Positions 33,418-43,834 of a stretch of 64,000 bases of DNA are shown piece by piece. The position numbers and the translations under genes were made by a program. The DNA comes from Trichosporon coremiiforme (Eukaryota; Basidiomycota; Tremellomycetes; Trichosporonales; Trichosporonaceae): positions 478,845 to 542,844 of the forward strand of contig BCJJ01000027.1 of the NCBI GenBank assembly GCA_039545355.1, given 5' to 3'. Position 1 is the stretch's first letter. Each line of letters begins with the position of its first letter. The notes beneath the pieces were generated by a model, which worked only from the letters and a program-made list of their open reading frames with translations, made no database searches and was not told the DNA's origin.

Positions 33418-34483
33418 TTACTCGAGGCCCGCGGCCTTGTTGCCGCCCGCGGCCTCCCACTTTCCAATGGCGTCGCGGACCTTCTCGGTGACCTCCTCCG
33501 GGGTCGTGTTCTTGCCGAAGGCGTCGACGAACTGGCCGAGCGGGTCCATGAGGTAGAAGAAGATGCTGCTGGTTAGCGATCACTGCTTAGAGGAGGAAGC
33601 GGTAGTAGCTGAGCGGCATCTTCACGACTCTGACGTGACAATGGTTTGCCAGTCAGACGATAGAGCTGCACGTTTCGCTATGCGCAGCAGGGATACTCAC
33701 GAGTGGTCGACGAGGTAGTCGTCGGTAGCCTTGGCATCAGGCGGCGTAGAGAAGTAGACGCGATACGACTTGCACGCCTTCTTGACGTTGTCGTAGTCGC
33801 CCGTGAGGCCGATGATGCGGGGGTGGAACTCCTGGACATAGGCCTTGACCTGGGGCACGGAGTCGCGCGCGGGGTCAACAGACACAAAGACGGGGGTGAC
33901 AACGTCCTTGCCGGGGTGCTCCTTGTCGATCTTGTCGACGACGTCCGACATCTTGTCCAGCTCCTCGGGGCAGATGTCGGGGCAGTGCGTGAAGCCGAAG
34001 TAGATCAGCGTGAACTTGCCCTTCAGGTCGGCGTCGGTGAAGGGCTTGCCGTTCTGGTCCACCAGGTTGAAGGGACCGCCGATCTGCGGCCGGCCAACAG
34101 ACTTGGTCTCGAGCTCCTGGCCTGTGGTGTCAGCTGCAGAACCTACTTCATCGAGCTGCATGTGCTTGCGGATCACTCACGCCTGCGCTCAAGGACCTTC
34201 TTCTTCTCCTCTGTGAAGTAGTAGTACAGCGCGGCACCAGTCAGGATGAACAGGCCAGCGGCCTTCCACGTGAACGGCTGTATGTCAGCTATGGACCATA
34301 CTTTCCAAGCTGCAAACTCACTCCAACAGCAGCGCGGTCCTTGGCCTGGGAGCTCGCCTCAGAGGACTCGTTCTGAGCGTAACTGCGCGAGAAGCGGGGC
34401 ACGGCAGCGAGAGGCGCACGAGCCGCGGCGGGGCGGGCAGCGGGGGTGATGCGCGCAGTGGCGCGGAGACCGGTTCGGAACAT
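33418..34483 (-). CDS. SCO1: Copper chaperone of cytochrome c oxidase, Sco1
   Basis: Sco1 is anchored in the mitochondrial inner membrane and passes copper to the CuA site of Cox2. Exons complement(join(33418..33565,33701..34121,34181..34277,34322..34483)) give 275 aa. The N-terminus is an Arg-rich presequence (MFRTGLRATARITPAARPAA). A membrane segment (AAGLFILTGAALYYYF) precedes the thioredoxin-like domain (IGGPFNLVDQNGKPFTDADL). The copper ligands are the CPDIC cysteines (Cys133, Cys137) and His226 in DYLVDHS. Intron 3 ends in a tandem acceptor (CAGCAG) directly after His226, so an isoform with one extra Ser is possible. The DyP peroxidase lies just downstream on the same strand. Confidence 0.95.
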
Positions 34484-34850
34484 GGTGAGTGGGATAGTGA
34501 TGACGACGGAGGAGAGAGCAACGCCGAGATGGCTACATGCCGCCGCTGCCCGCACCCAGACCCAGGCCAGGAGGCTTATTCCGACGTCTCAGTCAGACAT
34601 TACGAACTGGCTGGAGAAAAAAAGTCCCGCTGAGTGGAGGCCACGTGCGCCTGTGGCAAGCGTCCGCCAGTCCCCGCCTCTACCAGGTCCTGGTCGGCCG
34701 GCTCGGCCATCATCTCGAGCTGCATGCTCGACGAATGCAGCAGCTGTTTCTAGATGAACACCTCCTTCGCCCCTCCCCCCCTTTTACAAGCACAATTACA
34801 TTTCCCACAAATATCTAGCTGTTTTTAACTACTGTTGAACGACGGTACGC
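34484..34850. other. SCO1 promoter side and sequence after the DyP stop
   Basis: Both flanking genes read leftward, so this 367-bp gap holds the SCO1 promoter next to 34483 and, on the minus strand, lies between SCO1 and its own upstream region only at that side; the DyP gene begins further right, so the gap runs between the DyP stop (34851) and the SCO1 start. No gene is seen. Confidence 0.5.
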
Positions 34851-36008
34851 CTATCCGAGCGAGTTCAGGACGGCACTGTTGGGCGCGAAGAAGGTGCAGC
34901 CTGTGACGGCGTGGGAGACGTCGAGGATGCGGTCGTACTTTCCGGGCGGGACGCCGATGAACATGTTCTCGAGCATCTTCTCCGTGACCCAGAGGCGTGC
35001 GCTGTATCCTATAAAGTAGGTTCCGTACTCGTTGCTGCACGGGTCACCGAAGGGCATGTTGTCACGGAGGATGTCGTACTCGTGCCCGTCGACGTTGATC
35101 GTGCTGAGCTGCTTGTGCGGCTTCTGCGCGTCGTCGGGCTGGTCCGGCGTCTCAATGTTGTCGAGCTTGGTGCGCCCGATGACCGCCTCCTGCTCCTCGA
35201 CGCTGAGCTTGCCCCACGCGTCCAGGTCGTGCATGTACCTCTGCACCGTGACGTAGGTGCCGTCGACGCCGTTCGGGTCTGCGTCCTCCGTAACGCGTAC
35301 TGCGTCCGGCACGGCCTGGCCGACGGGGTTCGCCGTGCCGTCCACGAAGCCGAGCAGGTCCCGCCCGTCAAAGTACCGGAAGCCCTGGACCGAGTCCTGG
35401 ACCTTGACGCTGTCTCCGAGCTTGTTCATGAACTGGCGTTCGAACTCGAAGACCATGTCGCGCCGGTTAGCGCGGATGTGCGCGAGCAGGTCGCCGGGCG
35501 TCGACACGGCCGTGTGCTGCGAGCCCTTGAACTCCTTGAAGGGGTGCAGCTCCTTCGGACGCGGCATCTGCATGATGCTGTCCCACGCGTCGGAGCCGAT
35601 ACCAATCGTGACCGTGAACGCGCCGTTGACGTCGCGCACGGCGAGGTTCTTCGCGAGATCCGTCACCTCGCCGAGCACGTCGCGCACGGTCGACGCGGCG
35701 TCCTGCTTGTCCTTGTTCAGCGTCAGAATCAGGAACGATGCCTCGCGCGTCAGCGGCGCTTCGACCGACTGGATCAGGTCCGTCTGCTTCGGGCCAGAGT
35801 ACGGGCACGCAGGCATCGGCATCGTGTATGGTCGCTTTGCGAGTTTGGATGGCTGGGAGAGAAGAATGGGCGCTGCACGCTTCAGCTGGTCGGAGGCGCT
35901 GGCGTTCAGAGAGACTCGAGCGTGGAGAGTCGAGAATGAAGAAGTGGTGGAAGAAAGGAGTCGCGCGGATCGGCTGAGGACACTGACTCGAGGGCGGACA
36001 GACAGCAT
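34851..36008 (-). CDS. DyP-type heme peroxidase with presequence
   Basis: DyP peroxidases are ferredoxin-like heme enzymes that oxidise dyes and other substrates with hydrogen peroxide. It is a single exon of 385 aa. The signature GFVDGTANP gives the distal Asp (Asp223), the proximal heme ligand is likely His260 in VQRYMHDLDAWG, and the distal Arg region is RDNMPFGDP; GTYFIGYSARLW and the other segments resemble the bacterial YfeX (class P/B) type. Unusually, the first roughly 60 residues form an Arg/Ser-rich, acid-free leader (MLSVRPRVSVLSRSARLLSS) typical of mitochondrial import. A second Met at residue 63 (MPMPACPYSG) begins the usual domain and could give a cytosolic form. The location is inferred. 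Confidence 0.92.
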   Translation of the reverse strand: MLSVRPRVSVLSRSARLLSSTTSSFSTLHARVSLNASASDQLKRAAPILLSQPSKLAKRPYTMPMPACPYSGPKQTDLIQSVEAPLTREASFLILTLNKDKQDAASTVRDVLGEVTDLAKNLAVRDVNGAFTVTIGIGSDAWDSIMQMPRPKELHPFKEFKGSQHTAVSTPGDLLAHIRANRRDMVFEFERQFMNKLGDSVKVQDSVQGFRYFDGRDLLGFVDGTANPVGQAVPDAVRVTEDADPNGVDGTYVTVQRYMHDLDAWGKLSVEEQEAVIGRTKLDNIETPDQPDDAQKPHKQLSTINVDGHEYDILRDNMPFGDPCSNEYGTYFIGYSARLWVTEKMLENMFIGVPPGKYDRILDVSHAVTGCTFFAPNSAVLNSLG

Positions 36009-37546
36009 AGCACGTTGGTGACAGGCTTTATGGGGTCGTCGCGATCAGCTCGGTGATAGAAATATCAGGATACATGCACCGCATGGAAGCCCCTGGTGTC
36101 CATTGCAGTCCCGCCGATTGGTCACGACGGAAGAGAAAGCTTAACCATATACGCTCAGCAATGATGTCACCGCGAGTCTGTTGGGCGGGCGGTGGTGTTT
36201 TTAGAACCGTCTGGAAATCACCGTACTCTCTGCTCACCTGTTAGACTCTCACCTCATCTATGCCGTTTCCTATGCCGCTGCCGGCCGCTTCGGAGTGCTC
36301 AGAACATCTCCACCAGTGCCACACACTCTGTTAGGCACTCGGAGAGTCGCAGGAACGCCTGGGGGTGTTGAGAACATCTCGGCCATTTGTGCAGGTTCAA
36401 TGAGGGACTGGGAGAGTCACACGAACGCCTGGGAGTAGACGTCTCGTATGAAGAGGTCCTGAGAGTCATGTTCTGTCGGTCTTTCAATCTAAGTAAGTTG
36501 GATCCTGTTGATCGGCCGGCGTAGACAGTGTCCCTTGCTGTTCATCTGGGGAATACAGACATACCTCTCCCCGACACTGCCGACAAGACCTTCGGCACAC
36601 TCGGCATCGACCAATCTACATTCCTTGACAGGAACTGCACGCTCCACCTTATATGGGACTAGGATGAATAGAGGTTGCGGTGTCTACGTGGCCAAACAGC
36701 AAAAAATCGCCGCAGTCACGTTTGCAGGGAGCAGGTGGGCAAGCGTTGGAGGGCATGTGGGCTGGGCCGTCCAGATCCACCGCCCAGAATAGCATTGGGT
36801 TGTGGCGGCGCCGTACCCGCGCGGGAGTTTTTTCGGTCGTTAAAGTCGGTAGAACCGGACTCCGGCCATGAAACTTGCGATAAGATTGCAGCCACTCGTC
36901 TGACCTGATCCGGGCTGCCAGACTGCAGGCTGTGCCAGGCAGGCCGCGAGTCACGATTCGACCGGCATTCAATGTTGCTTCGATCGTTGGCTACGGGCGG
37001 CAGGCACGCTTGGGGCACGCGAGCTTTGGCAAATCTTAACCCCGGGTGCTTTCTCATCCACGAAAATAAGCAGTGGCTCACCTCAGCTCTGCCGCTCCGG
37101 GGCCGGCGGAGACTCCGCTTTCCTCCCCCTCGTCTGCCCTTTCTGCCACCTTTTCCTGACCCGCTCCAACTACACTCCAGATCCCCGGACTCGAGCCGGA
37201 GCCACAGGACGCGAGTAACTAACCCCGCTTAAATTCTCACCAATCACGGCCCCAGCCATGCGTAGATCTCCGCATTCATGATATGCGAGAGAGTGGAGAT
37301 ATCGGGCCCCACGGAGCCGGCGGTCATACAGACTGTGGAGAATGCCGCTCAATGTCGGACTCGTCAATCTTTCGCAGCACAATCAGTTATATGTAGCCGG
37401 TGTGCATGAGCACCTTCCGAAGTTCGCCCACTCGCAACACCACATCCTTGCGCACTTTCCCCTTGGGGGATGAAGTACTGACTGCCGATCGCCACACTCC
37501 ACAAGCTCATTCCACATTGCCTCAGCCCACAGTGGCACAGACCGCC
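36009..37546. other. Divergent intergenic region with 70-bp duplication
   Basis: This 1.5-kb gap separates the DyP start from the DAL5-type transporter start, so it holds both promoters. The main structure is an imperfect 70-bp tandem duplication at 36301-36440. A TTATATG element near 37387 and a CA-rich leader precede the transporter. No gene is recognised. Confidence 0.6.
36301..36440. repeat. Imperfect 70-bp tandem duplication
   Basis: Two 70-bp copies (36301-36370 and 36371-36440) align without gaps. Both begin AGAACATCTC and share GGAGAGTC and GAACGCCTGGG at the same offsets, while the middle roughly 30 bp has diverged. Conserved edges around a free centre suggest kept binding sites, or simply an old duplication. 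Confidence 0.8.
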
Positions 37547-39332
37547 ATGACGACCGAGAAAGTCATCACCTCACAGATCGTGCGCATGCCGACGAACGAC
37601 TCGATCGCATCCGAAAAGATGCCCGAGAACGCCAAAGATGAGAAGGGCGTTGCCATCGTTGACGTCCTCGAGAGGGGCTCACTCGACGAGCACGAAAAGG
37701 TCATTTACGCCGAGGACCAGTTCACCGACAAGGACTACAAGCGCCTTCGCTTGAAGGTTGACTTCATCATGATGCCGATCCTGATGATCATCTTCGGTCT
37801 TAACTTCTCTGACAAGACGTCTCTGTCCTCGGGTGTTGTTTTCGTGAGTTTCTTCCCCGCCTTTCTCATCGTACCGATCTTCCTTGTCCCACGCCACCTC
37901 GGTTTGAATCTTGATTTTACCGGTAAGCATCTGCTAACCACGCAGGGTCTCAAGGAGGACACGCACCTCAAGCCGCAGGAGTACAACAACCTGAACAGTT
38001 TCTTCTGTGAGTGTGGCCTCATGGCATGTGGCACCTGAATTTTCGCTGATGTCAGACCTCGGTTTCGCCGTCGCCCAATTCCCGATGGGTGCCATTCTGC
38101 AGCGCTTTCCGCTCGGCAAGGCCATCAGTGTGACCGTCATCATCTGGGGCGCGATGTGCATGTGCCTGGCCGCTTGCAACAACTATTGGCAGCTGTCTCT
38201 TGTCCGCACGCTCCTCGGATGGTTCGAGGCCGTCGTCATGCCCGGTTTCGCCATCATGACATCCTCCTGGTACCTGCGTCGCGAGCAGACTCTTCGCCAG
38301 ACGCTTTACGCTTCCATGAACACCTTCTTCGCAATTATTTTCGGTGTCGGAATCTATTACATTGCGCTCGATGCGCAGACGCGCGGCGGTCTCGCGGCGT
38401 GGCGCGTCATCAATCTCTTCCTCGGCGGTACGACGGTCGGCATGGGTATCATCTGCCTCATCTTCGTCGGCACTCCGGACGAGGTGTGGTGGCTTACCAA
38501 GCGCGAGAAGCTCATGGCCAAGGCGCGTATCGTGTCGAACGGCACGGGCGGTGGTGAGAGCCACCCCTGGAACTGGGCTCAGGTCCGCGAGTGCTTCCGC
38601 GACCCGCAGCTGTGGCACATGGTCGCCGCCAACTTCCTCAACTGTATCCCGAACGGTGGCCTGACCGCCTTCGGTATCTTGATCAACCAGTCCTTCGGAT
38701 TCAACAGCCTTGACACCATCATCTACTCCCTCCCCGGATACGCCATCACGTGTGTCTGCCTCATCCTGTCCGGATTCTCTGTATACTACTACCCCAAGAC
38801 GCGCTACCCGATCGCCATCACCGCCCAACTCTGGACCTGCTTCGTCCTCCTCTTCGTCGGCTTCACCCCGCTTACCATGAACCGCTGGGTGCGCTGGGCC
38901 TTCTACCAGTTCTACCCCGCCTATTCCATCACCATGTTCCTCATCTTCCCGCTCATGACCGTCAACGTCGCCGGCCGTTCCAAGAAGACCGTCTTCGGTG
39001 CCTGTTGTCTTATGGCATACTGTATCGGTGTAAGTAACTTGCGCTGAACAGAGGACAAAGCTGACTTTCAGAACGTCGTCGGAGGACAAATCTTCGTTCC
39101 CGCCGACGCCCCACGCTACCACCGCGCCCTCGTCGCGTGCGCCATCTGCCTCTGCGTCAACGCCATCAACCTCGGCTGCATGCAGTGGTACTACAAGCGC
39201 CAGAACAAGCGCCGCGACAAGGAGTTCGCCGAGTCCGGCATGACCGAGGAGGAGCGCGAACTCCAGAACCGTATCGCCGGAGAGAGCGGCCTGACTGACA
39301 AGGAGAACAAGCACTTCCGCTACCGGTGTTAA
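37547..39332 (+). CDS. MFS transporter, Dal5/allantoate permease type
   Basis: Members of this anion:cation symporter subfamily import carboxylates such as allantoate, vitamins or nicotinate; the substrate here is unknown. Exons 37547..37843, 37946..38006, 38056..39029 and 39072..39332 give 530 aa with twelve expected membrane helices. Family marks are DFIMMPILMIIFGLNFSDKT in helix 1, FAVAQFPMGAILQRFPLGK, RTLLGWFEAVVMPGF, SSWYLRREQTLRQTLYASMN, and the C-terminal FRYRC. ATG 37547 is chosen; an in-frame ATG at 37406 would add 47 unlike residues. Intron 1 (102 nt) is a multiple of three and stop-free; retained, it would insert a hydrophobic segment after helix 1. ESS1 lies tail to tail with 156 bp between. 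Confidence 0.92.
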
Positions 39333-39488
39333 ACGCGAGAGAACAAGGCTGAGGCTTCAGCCCATGTGGAGTTGTAGTAATGGAATCAGAATCGAAGTTA
39401 GTAGTAGTAATGTGATGTCAATGGATTTTAGATCAGTGCGCGCAGACCATCTCCACGTCCTTCAGACAAGCGTAACATTGCATCCCTC

Positions 39489-40167
39489 CTAACCGGTGCG
39501 GTAGATAATGTGGACGCCAGAGTCGGACTCGATGATGGGGCTCATCTCGCCGACCTGGAGAGCGTAGGTTCCGTCCTGGACGTCAGCTTGGTCTCCGTTG
39601 CCCCCGTAAGCTAGCCACGCACCTCGAACGCCTTCTGCATCTGGCCGCGGCCGAACCAGCCCAGGTCGCCGCCCTTGCGCGCGCTGGAGCAGTCGCTCTC
39701 GGTGCTCGCAATCTTGGCGAACTCGGCGGCCTGCTGATCCTGGGGCAGCGCCTTGATCTGATCGATGTACGTCTGGATCTGCTGGCGCGCCTCAGGGAGC
39801 GAGCGCGTGATCCTGTCCTGCACAAGTCAGCTCACCTTCAACAGTATCGCAGCTGCCGGCGGCCGAAGCCAGGGCACAGGGGCCGGTCGGCCGAGCCCCG
39901 GCGCCGCTGACGCCGCTCCTGTGCAGCGTAACGACTCACCTGCCTCCACGAAGAGGGACGGCGCGAGCCAGCGTGCTTCGCGAGAATGTGGCTCGCGCGC
40001 ACCTGGCCGGGATCACCGCCGCCCGAGAGGTACTTGGCTCCCGGGAGGGCGTGGATCTCAGCCTCGCTCATGCCGGCGGGGGGCTCCCAGGTCGACTGCT
40101 GGGTCTGGGCATTGTAGAAGTAAGGCGTCTTGCGCGAGTTGGAGAAGCGGACCTCCCAGCCGGACAT
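39489..40167 (-). CDS. ESS1: Peptidyl-prolyl isomerase Ess1/Pin1
   Basis: This isomerase acts on phospho-Ser/Thr-Pro bonds, notably in the RNA polymerase II tail. Exons complement(join(39489..39575,39623..39817,39940..40167)) give 169 aa, the usual length. A WW domain (Trp4 to Trp27, EVRFSNSRKTPYFYNAQTQQ) is followed by a short linker and the parvulin domain. ASHILAKHAGSRRPSSWRQ carries the basic phosphate-binding residues. The domain continues with DCSSARKGGDLGWFGRGQMQ and ends SDSGVHIIYRTG. All three joins keep conserved sequence together (WRQ-DRITRSL and AFE-DGTYALQVG). It is divergent from the site-2 protease gene. Confidence 0.95.
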
Positions 40168-40496
40168 GGTTGTTGAGTGCGTGGGTGTGGGAAGAAATGC
40201 AATGTGATGAAAGTCTGGAGCAGAGACGAGGGCGAGGGCGGTTGCTTTGTTGTGACGTTGCGGCGCGGTGTGGGGAATGCTAATAGACACGTCGGAAGTG
40301 GATTAGACCCCGATCACGTGCCGATTACAGTCCTCCCAGGAACGAATACAAATGTCTAGAACGGGAGAACGGACTACCCGATCGAGCCGAGCCAAGTTGA
40401 CGTTGTCTCCTTGCATCGCTGTCTCTCTCTGTCGCACGGTTATCGACCTCGACCTCGACTCTCCTTCCAACCAAGACAGAGAGCGTCGCACACGCG
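40168..40496. promoter_or_regulatory. Divergent promoter of ESS1 and site-2 protease
   Basis: A 329-bp gap between opposite start codons holds both promoters. ATCACGTGCC near 40313-40322 contains a CACGTG E-box, a possible bHLH (SREBP-like) site; its use is inference. Confidence 0.5.
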
Positions 40497-42270
40497 ATGC
40501 TCGACGTCCTCCTCCCCCTCATCCTCCTTGCTGCCGTCATCGCTGGCCTCCGCGCCGCTCCGTCCTACCTCGCCAAGAGCCCGACCCGATCTCTCCCCGC
40601 GCCGTACCGCCTTGCACCGCGCGCGCAATGGGTGCTTGAACGCCAGGGCATCACCGTCTCCGCGACGACAGTTGCGCTTAACCGTCTGCCAAAGAAGGTC
40701 ATCCACCGGTTACCCTATCGCGCGCGCTCGGCTGCAGTCCGGCTGTTCGATGTGGGCGTCGTTGTTGGCGTGCTCGGCTCGGCTTTCGCCTTTGGCGTCG
40801 CCGTCTGGTCCGCCAAGCAGGTCTGGTCCGCCGTCTGGCTTGAGGCCGAAGCCCACGCTCGCGCCGAAGACACTGGAACGGTGGAGATCATCCGCAGGGC
40901 CATCGTCCCCGAAACGCCGCCGGTGCATGCTTCGGACAGTGGCGGCGTCCTGCCACTCGTACGTGATAAGCTTAAAGCTATCAGCTGACTTCTATCAGAT
41001 ACCCGGGGTGACTGCTCCACTGTCACACCTGCCGACGCTTGCGCTCGCGTTACTTCTGTGCCAGTTGGTTCACGAGGCGGGGCATGCGCTCGCTGCGGCA
41101 TTGGAGGAGATTTCACCATCCAAGCTGCTATTCAGCATTCACCTCGTGCTGCCCTCGGCGTCAGTGGCGTTCCCCTCGACGGTCGATTCGCTGCCGCCGC
41201 GGGCAAAGGCACGCATCGCGACGTCGGGCCCGTTCTTCAACCTGCTGTTGTGGTGCGGGCTCGTCGTGCTCGGCGGTTTCAGCAGCCTGCTATGGACCGA
41301 CGCAGCCGCCCAGGGGCGGATAGTCACCGCAATCGCACCCGTGAGTGGCCCTACTGATGTGTGCGGCTAACGTGGCTGACGCGGCAGGACTCGAAACTGC
41401 AATCGCACCTGAGTCCGGGGTATCTGATCACGCACATCGACGACCACTTCATCGGCGGCACGGAAGACCGGTGGAGCGATTACCTGAGTGCGCCGCCGGT
41501 GGACCCGACGAAGGGGTGGTGCGTTTCGAAGTGGGAGTTCAGAGACGCTCCGCAGGCGCCGTGCGCGGATCTGCACCTCGTCGGGTTCGATGAGATCGGC
41601 AGAGAACGGTCTGGAACCCGCTGCCTGCCGCCGCACGGGATCATCACGGAGCCCAGTGCCGCCTGCCATTGCCCGACGTCGCAGGTGTGCATTCGCCCAG
41701 CAGACTACGAGCGCATCCTCAGAATACAATACCGCCAGCCGAACGGGAAGCAGGACACGCTTCTGTGGTCCGGTGACGGCGCAGCCGTCCTGCAGCAAGT
41801 GCAGGTGGACTCGGCGCGGCCGCGCTTCTGGGGCTCCGCGACGCGATGGGCGGCGCTCTTCATGCAGTGAGCTAACTCTTGCGCCCCATTAGCTAACAAC
41901 CAGGTACATGCGTCTCGTGACGATGTCGCTGTTTGTGTTCAACCTCCTGACGCTGCCGTATACGGACGGGACGCAGCTGTTCATGGCGCTGTTCTCGTCG
42001 TCGCCTGTTGGCAACCCGCGCTCGCACCGGTCACGGCACTCGCGGCAGCTGTCCTCGGCCGCGCCGAGCCGCCACCCCACAATCAACCTGTACCGGCACG
42101 GGGAGAGCGATAGCGAGTTCGAGGACGAGCCCGTGTGGGAGGTGGACCACGACCGGCGAGAGGAGGCGCGGCAGAGCCACGTCCGGCGCGTCGTCGAGGG
42201 CATCACGTCGCTCGTCGTCGCCGTCGTCGTCATGGGGTGGGCGATGCTGGCGCTCCTCCGCTCCAGTTAG
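40497..42270 (+). CDS. Site-2 protease, SREBP-type intramembrane metalloprotease
   Basis: Site-2 proteases cut membrane-bound transcription factors within the bilayer; in basidiomycete yeasts the family member Stp1 activates the sterol/hypoxia factor Sre1. Exons 40497..40958, 40999..41340, 41388..41866 and 41904..42270 give 549 aa. The zinc motif is HEAGH (residues 179-183) in LCQLVHEAGHALAAALEE, and the third ligand lies in FNLLTLPYTDGTQLF (Asp449). A PDZ-like region (LSPGYLITHIDDHFIGGTED) and a Cys-rich loop sit between the two halves, as in animal S2P. Several hydrophobic helices are visible, with the last one at the C-terminus (VVAVVVMGWAMLALL). The fourth exon includes a hydrophilic insert rich in Ser, His and Arg. 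Confidence 0.93.
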
Positions 42271-42819
42271 CCCGATAGCCCGCCAGCCCGCTAGAGTGAG
42301 ACAGTGTCAGTTCATCTTTGCATTGCATATTTATAGTGACGGATGTACGATTAAGCGATAGACACAAGTGTCACGGTGCTGGAAAGAAGCAACGCAGATC
42401 TCAAATGTCTGGGATCGAGTGTATCGAGTGGATCGAGTCGAGATGAGAAGCTGCAGAGGCAAGAGTCTCTGCGCCCGCCCAGACAAGATATGAGACCAGG
42501 CGCTTTTGTGCTTGATCCGCCAGAATGTCTCGACCACGCGCACGCACCCCGCCCTCTTCACACGACCACACGTACCACACGGCTCCATCATCGCACGTCG
42601 CAGCGTTGCACTTCTGCATCACTAGCCCATCGTCTACTTCAAGCATCCCGCGCGAGTACGCCGCTTACCTCCAACTGTCCCACGCTCATTGCGCTCGCTT
42701 CCGGCTGTGGCCACCTTCGTCTTTGTCGTGGGCCCCTCGGCTGCCCTCCTACTTTAACCTTGACCGCTTCCACCTTGGACTCTTCCTTTCAGACTTTCAG
42801 TTTTGTCAAGTCCAGCACA
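42271..42819. other. Intergenic before small Cys-rich gene
   Basis: The region shows an imperfect GTATCGAGTGGATCGAGTCGAG repeat-like run near 42417-42440 and a pyrimidine-rich leader before 42820. The frame of the next gene is open across much of it but without a suitable ATG. Confidence 0.5.
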
Positions 42820-43140
42820 ATGACCAACTCGGTCGACTCGCTACCGCAGTCGCCACCGCGGCCCAGCACCGCGCCGCCGCCCTGTCCAACCCGAAGCCTC
42901 CCCAAGCCGCCAGTGCCGACTCGGTGCCGGGCATTCGTCCTAGCCCCGGGAGAGAGGTTCACGCTCGAGCCCTGCCCTCGGCCGCCCGAGGCGCCAGCGC
43001 GCCCCTGCCCCTCATGCGCGGCGGTGGGGGAGGAGCTGGAACGCCGCGACTCGGCGTGCTCCCATGGCGGATACTGCCGCCTGCACTGGTGCGGGGGGTG
43101 CAAGAAGATGGCGCAGCTGGTCGCCGCTGCGCTCGAGTAG
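42820..43140 (+). CDS. Small Pro/Cys-rich protein, function unknown
   Basis: The ATG at 42820 follows a CT-rich leader (context AGCACAATGACC) and opens a 106-residue frame. The N-terminal half is Pro-rich (PQSPPRPSTAPPPCPTRSLP). The C-terminal half holds clustered cysteines and histidines: CPSCAAVG, then ACSHGGYCRLHWCGGCKKMA, that is two C-x2-C pairs plus additional Cys/His, compatible with zinc binding. No known family is recognised. A longer overlapping frame on the same strand (42525-43337) lacks this ordered motif and I consider it a shadow. Two other tiny Cys-rich genes lie at 54.1-54.9 kb. Confidence 0.5.
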   Translation: MTNSVDSLPQSPPRPSTAPPPCPTRSLPKPPVPTRCRAFVLAPGERFTLEPCPRPPEAPARPCPSCAAVGEELERRDSACSHGGYCRLHWCGGCKKMAQLVAAALE

Positions 43141-43834
43141 AGGAGGAGACTGAGGAGCGGGAGCCCCGTGTCCGCATGACCACCCTTGGCGACGGCCTGG
43201 CCCCTTGTCACGCCTGGGGTGAGCGATGGCGAGCTCGCTTCTATCGCCCCGGCGCCGCGTCTCAGCCCCATCACGCCTCCCATCACACTCTCCTCACCAT
43301 GTCACTTGACTCGGCACCTTACGCCTTACGTCCCTAATGCAATGCCCAACGCCCTCGTGTCCGCTCATGACTCAAGTCCCGAACGATCCTTGCTCACAAA
43401 GCATATCCATACGCCATAGCACCTGTACATTCAGCTCCGCATCCAATGCTTCCTCTGTAGCGTCCACACGTACCTGACAGAATCGTGACCGTGTCCCCAC
43501 TCTTCGTTTGCATGTATGCATCCGTCCACTATTCCTTAAGTGTGAGATTCGGCAGTGGGAGTATAGCAAGGCAGGAAAGGATCCGGGACCCGGACCGGAG
43601 GGCCGGAGACCTCGCCGGCTCAGGCCGGGTATAGGGCTATATCCTCCACATCCGCAGTGGTGGTACGGCTGTCGGTGCCCACATGCGTGCGATGCGTGCA
43701 TCGATGATCGGCTGGGCCGCTAGTTGCCGCGCCGTATGGAGCTCGGCGGGCACGCCGTGCTGGCCAGAGTACATAAGCCCGATGCTCGCTGACACGTCCC
43801 CGCGATTACTCATCCTCAGCACAGAACAGCAACA
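43141..43834. other. Intergenic, nothing recognised
   Basis: About 0.7 kb without a recognisable gene. It ends in the promoter and leader of the dehydrogenase gene. Confidence 0.5.

Noticed and set aside
34911..35939. Plus-strand frame (342 codons) opposite the DyP gene
   Set aside because: A reverse-strand shadow with no recognisable domain, while the minus strand has all DyP motifs.
37170..37220. CGAGTCCGGGG-like motif on the minus strand suggesting a tRNA T-arm
   Set aside because: No matching acceptor stem, D-arm or anticodon arm could be laid out, and the TTC of the T-loop is missing.
38052..39314. Long minus-strand frame (420 codons) opposite the Dal5-type transporter
   Set aside because: Composition (Asp, Glu, Val, His and Arg) is that of a reverse-strand shadow, and the plus strand encodes a clear transporter with matching introns.
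42525..43337. 270-codon frame overlapping the small Cys-rich gene
   Set aside because: It covers a promoter-like CT-rich leader, has no ordered motif, and a better-placed ATG frame with a Cys pattern lies inside it.
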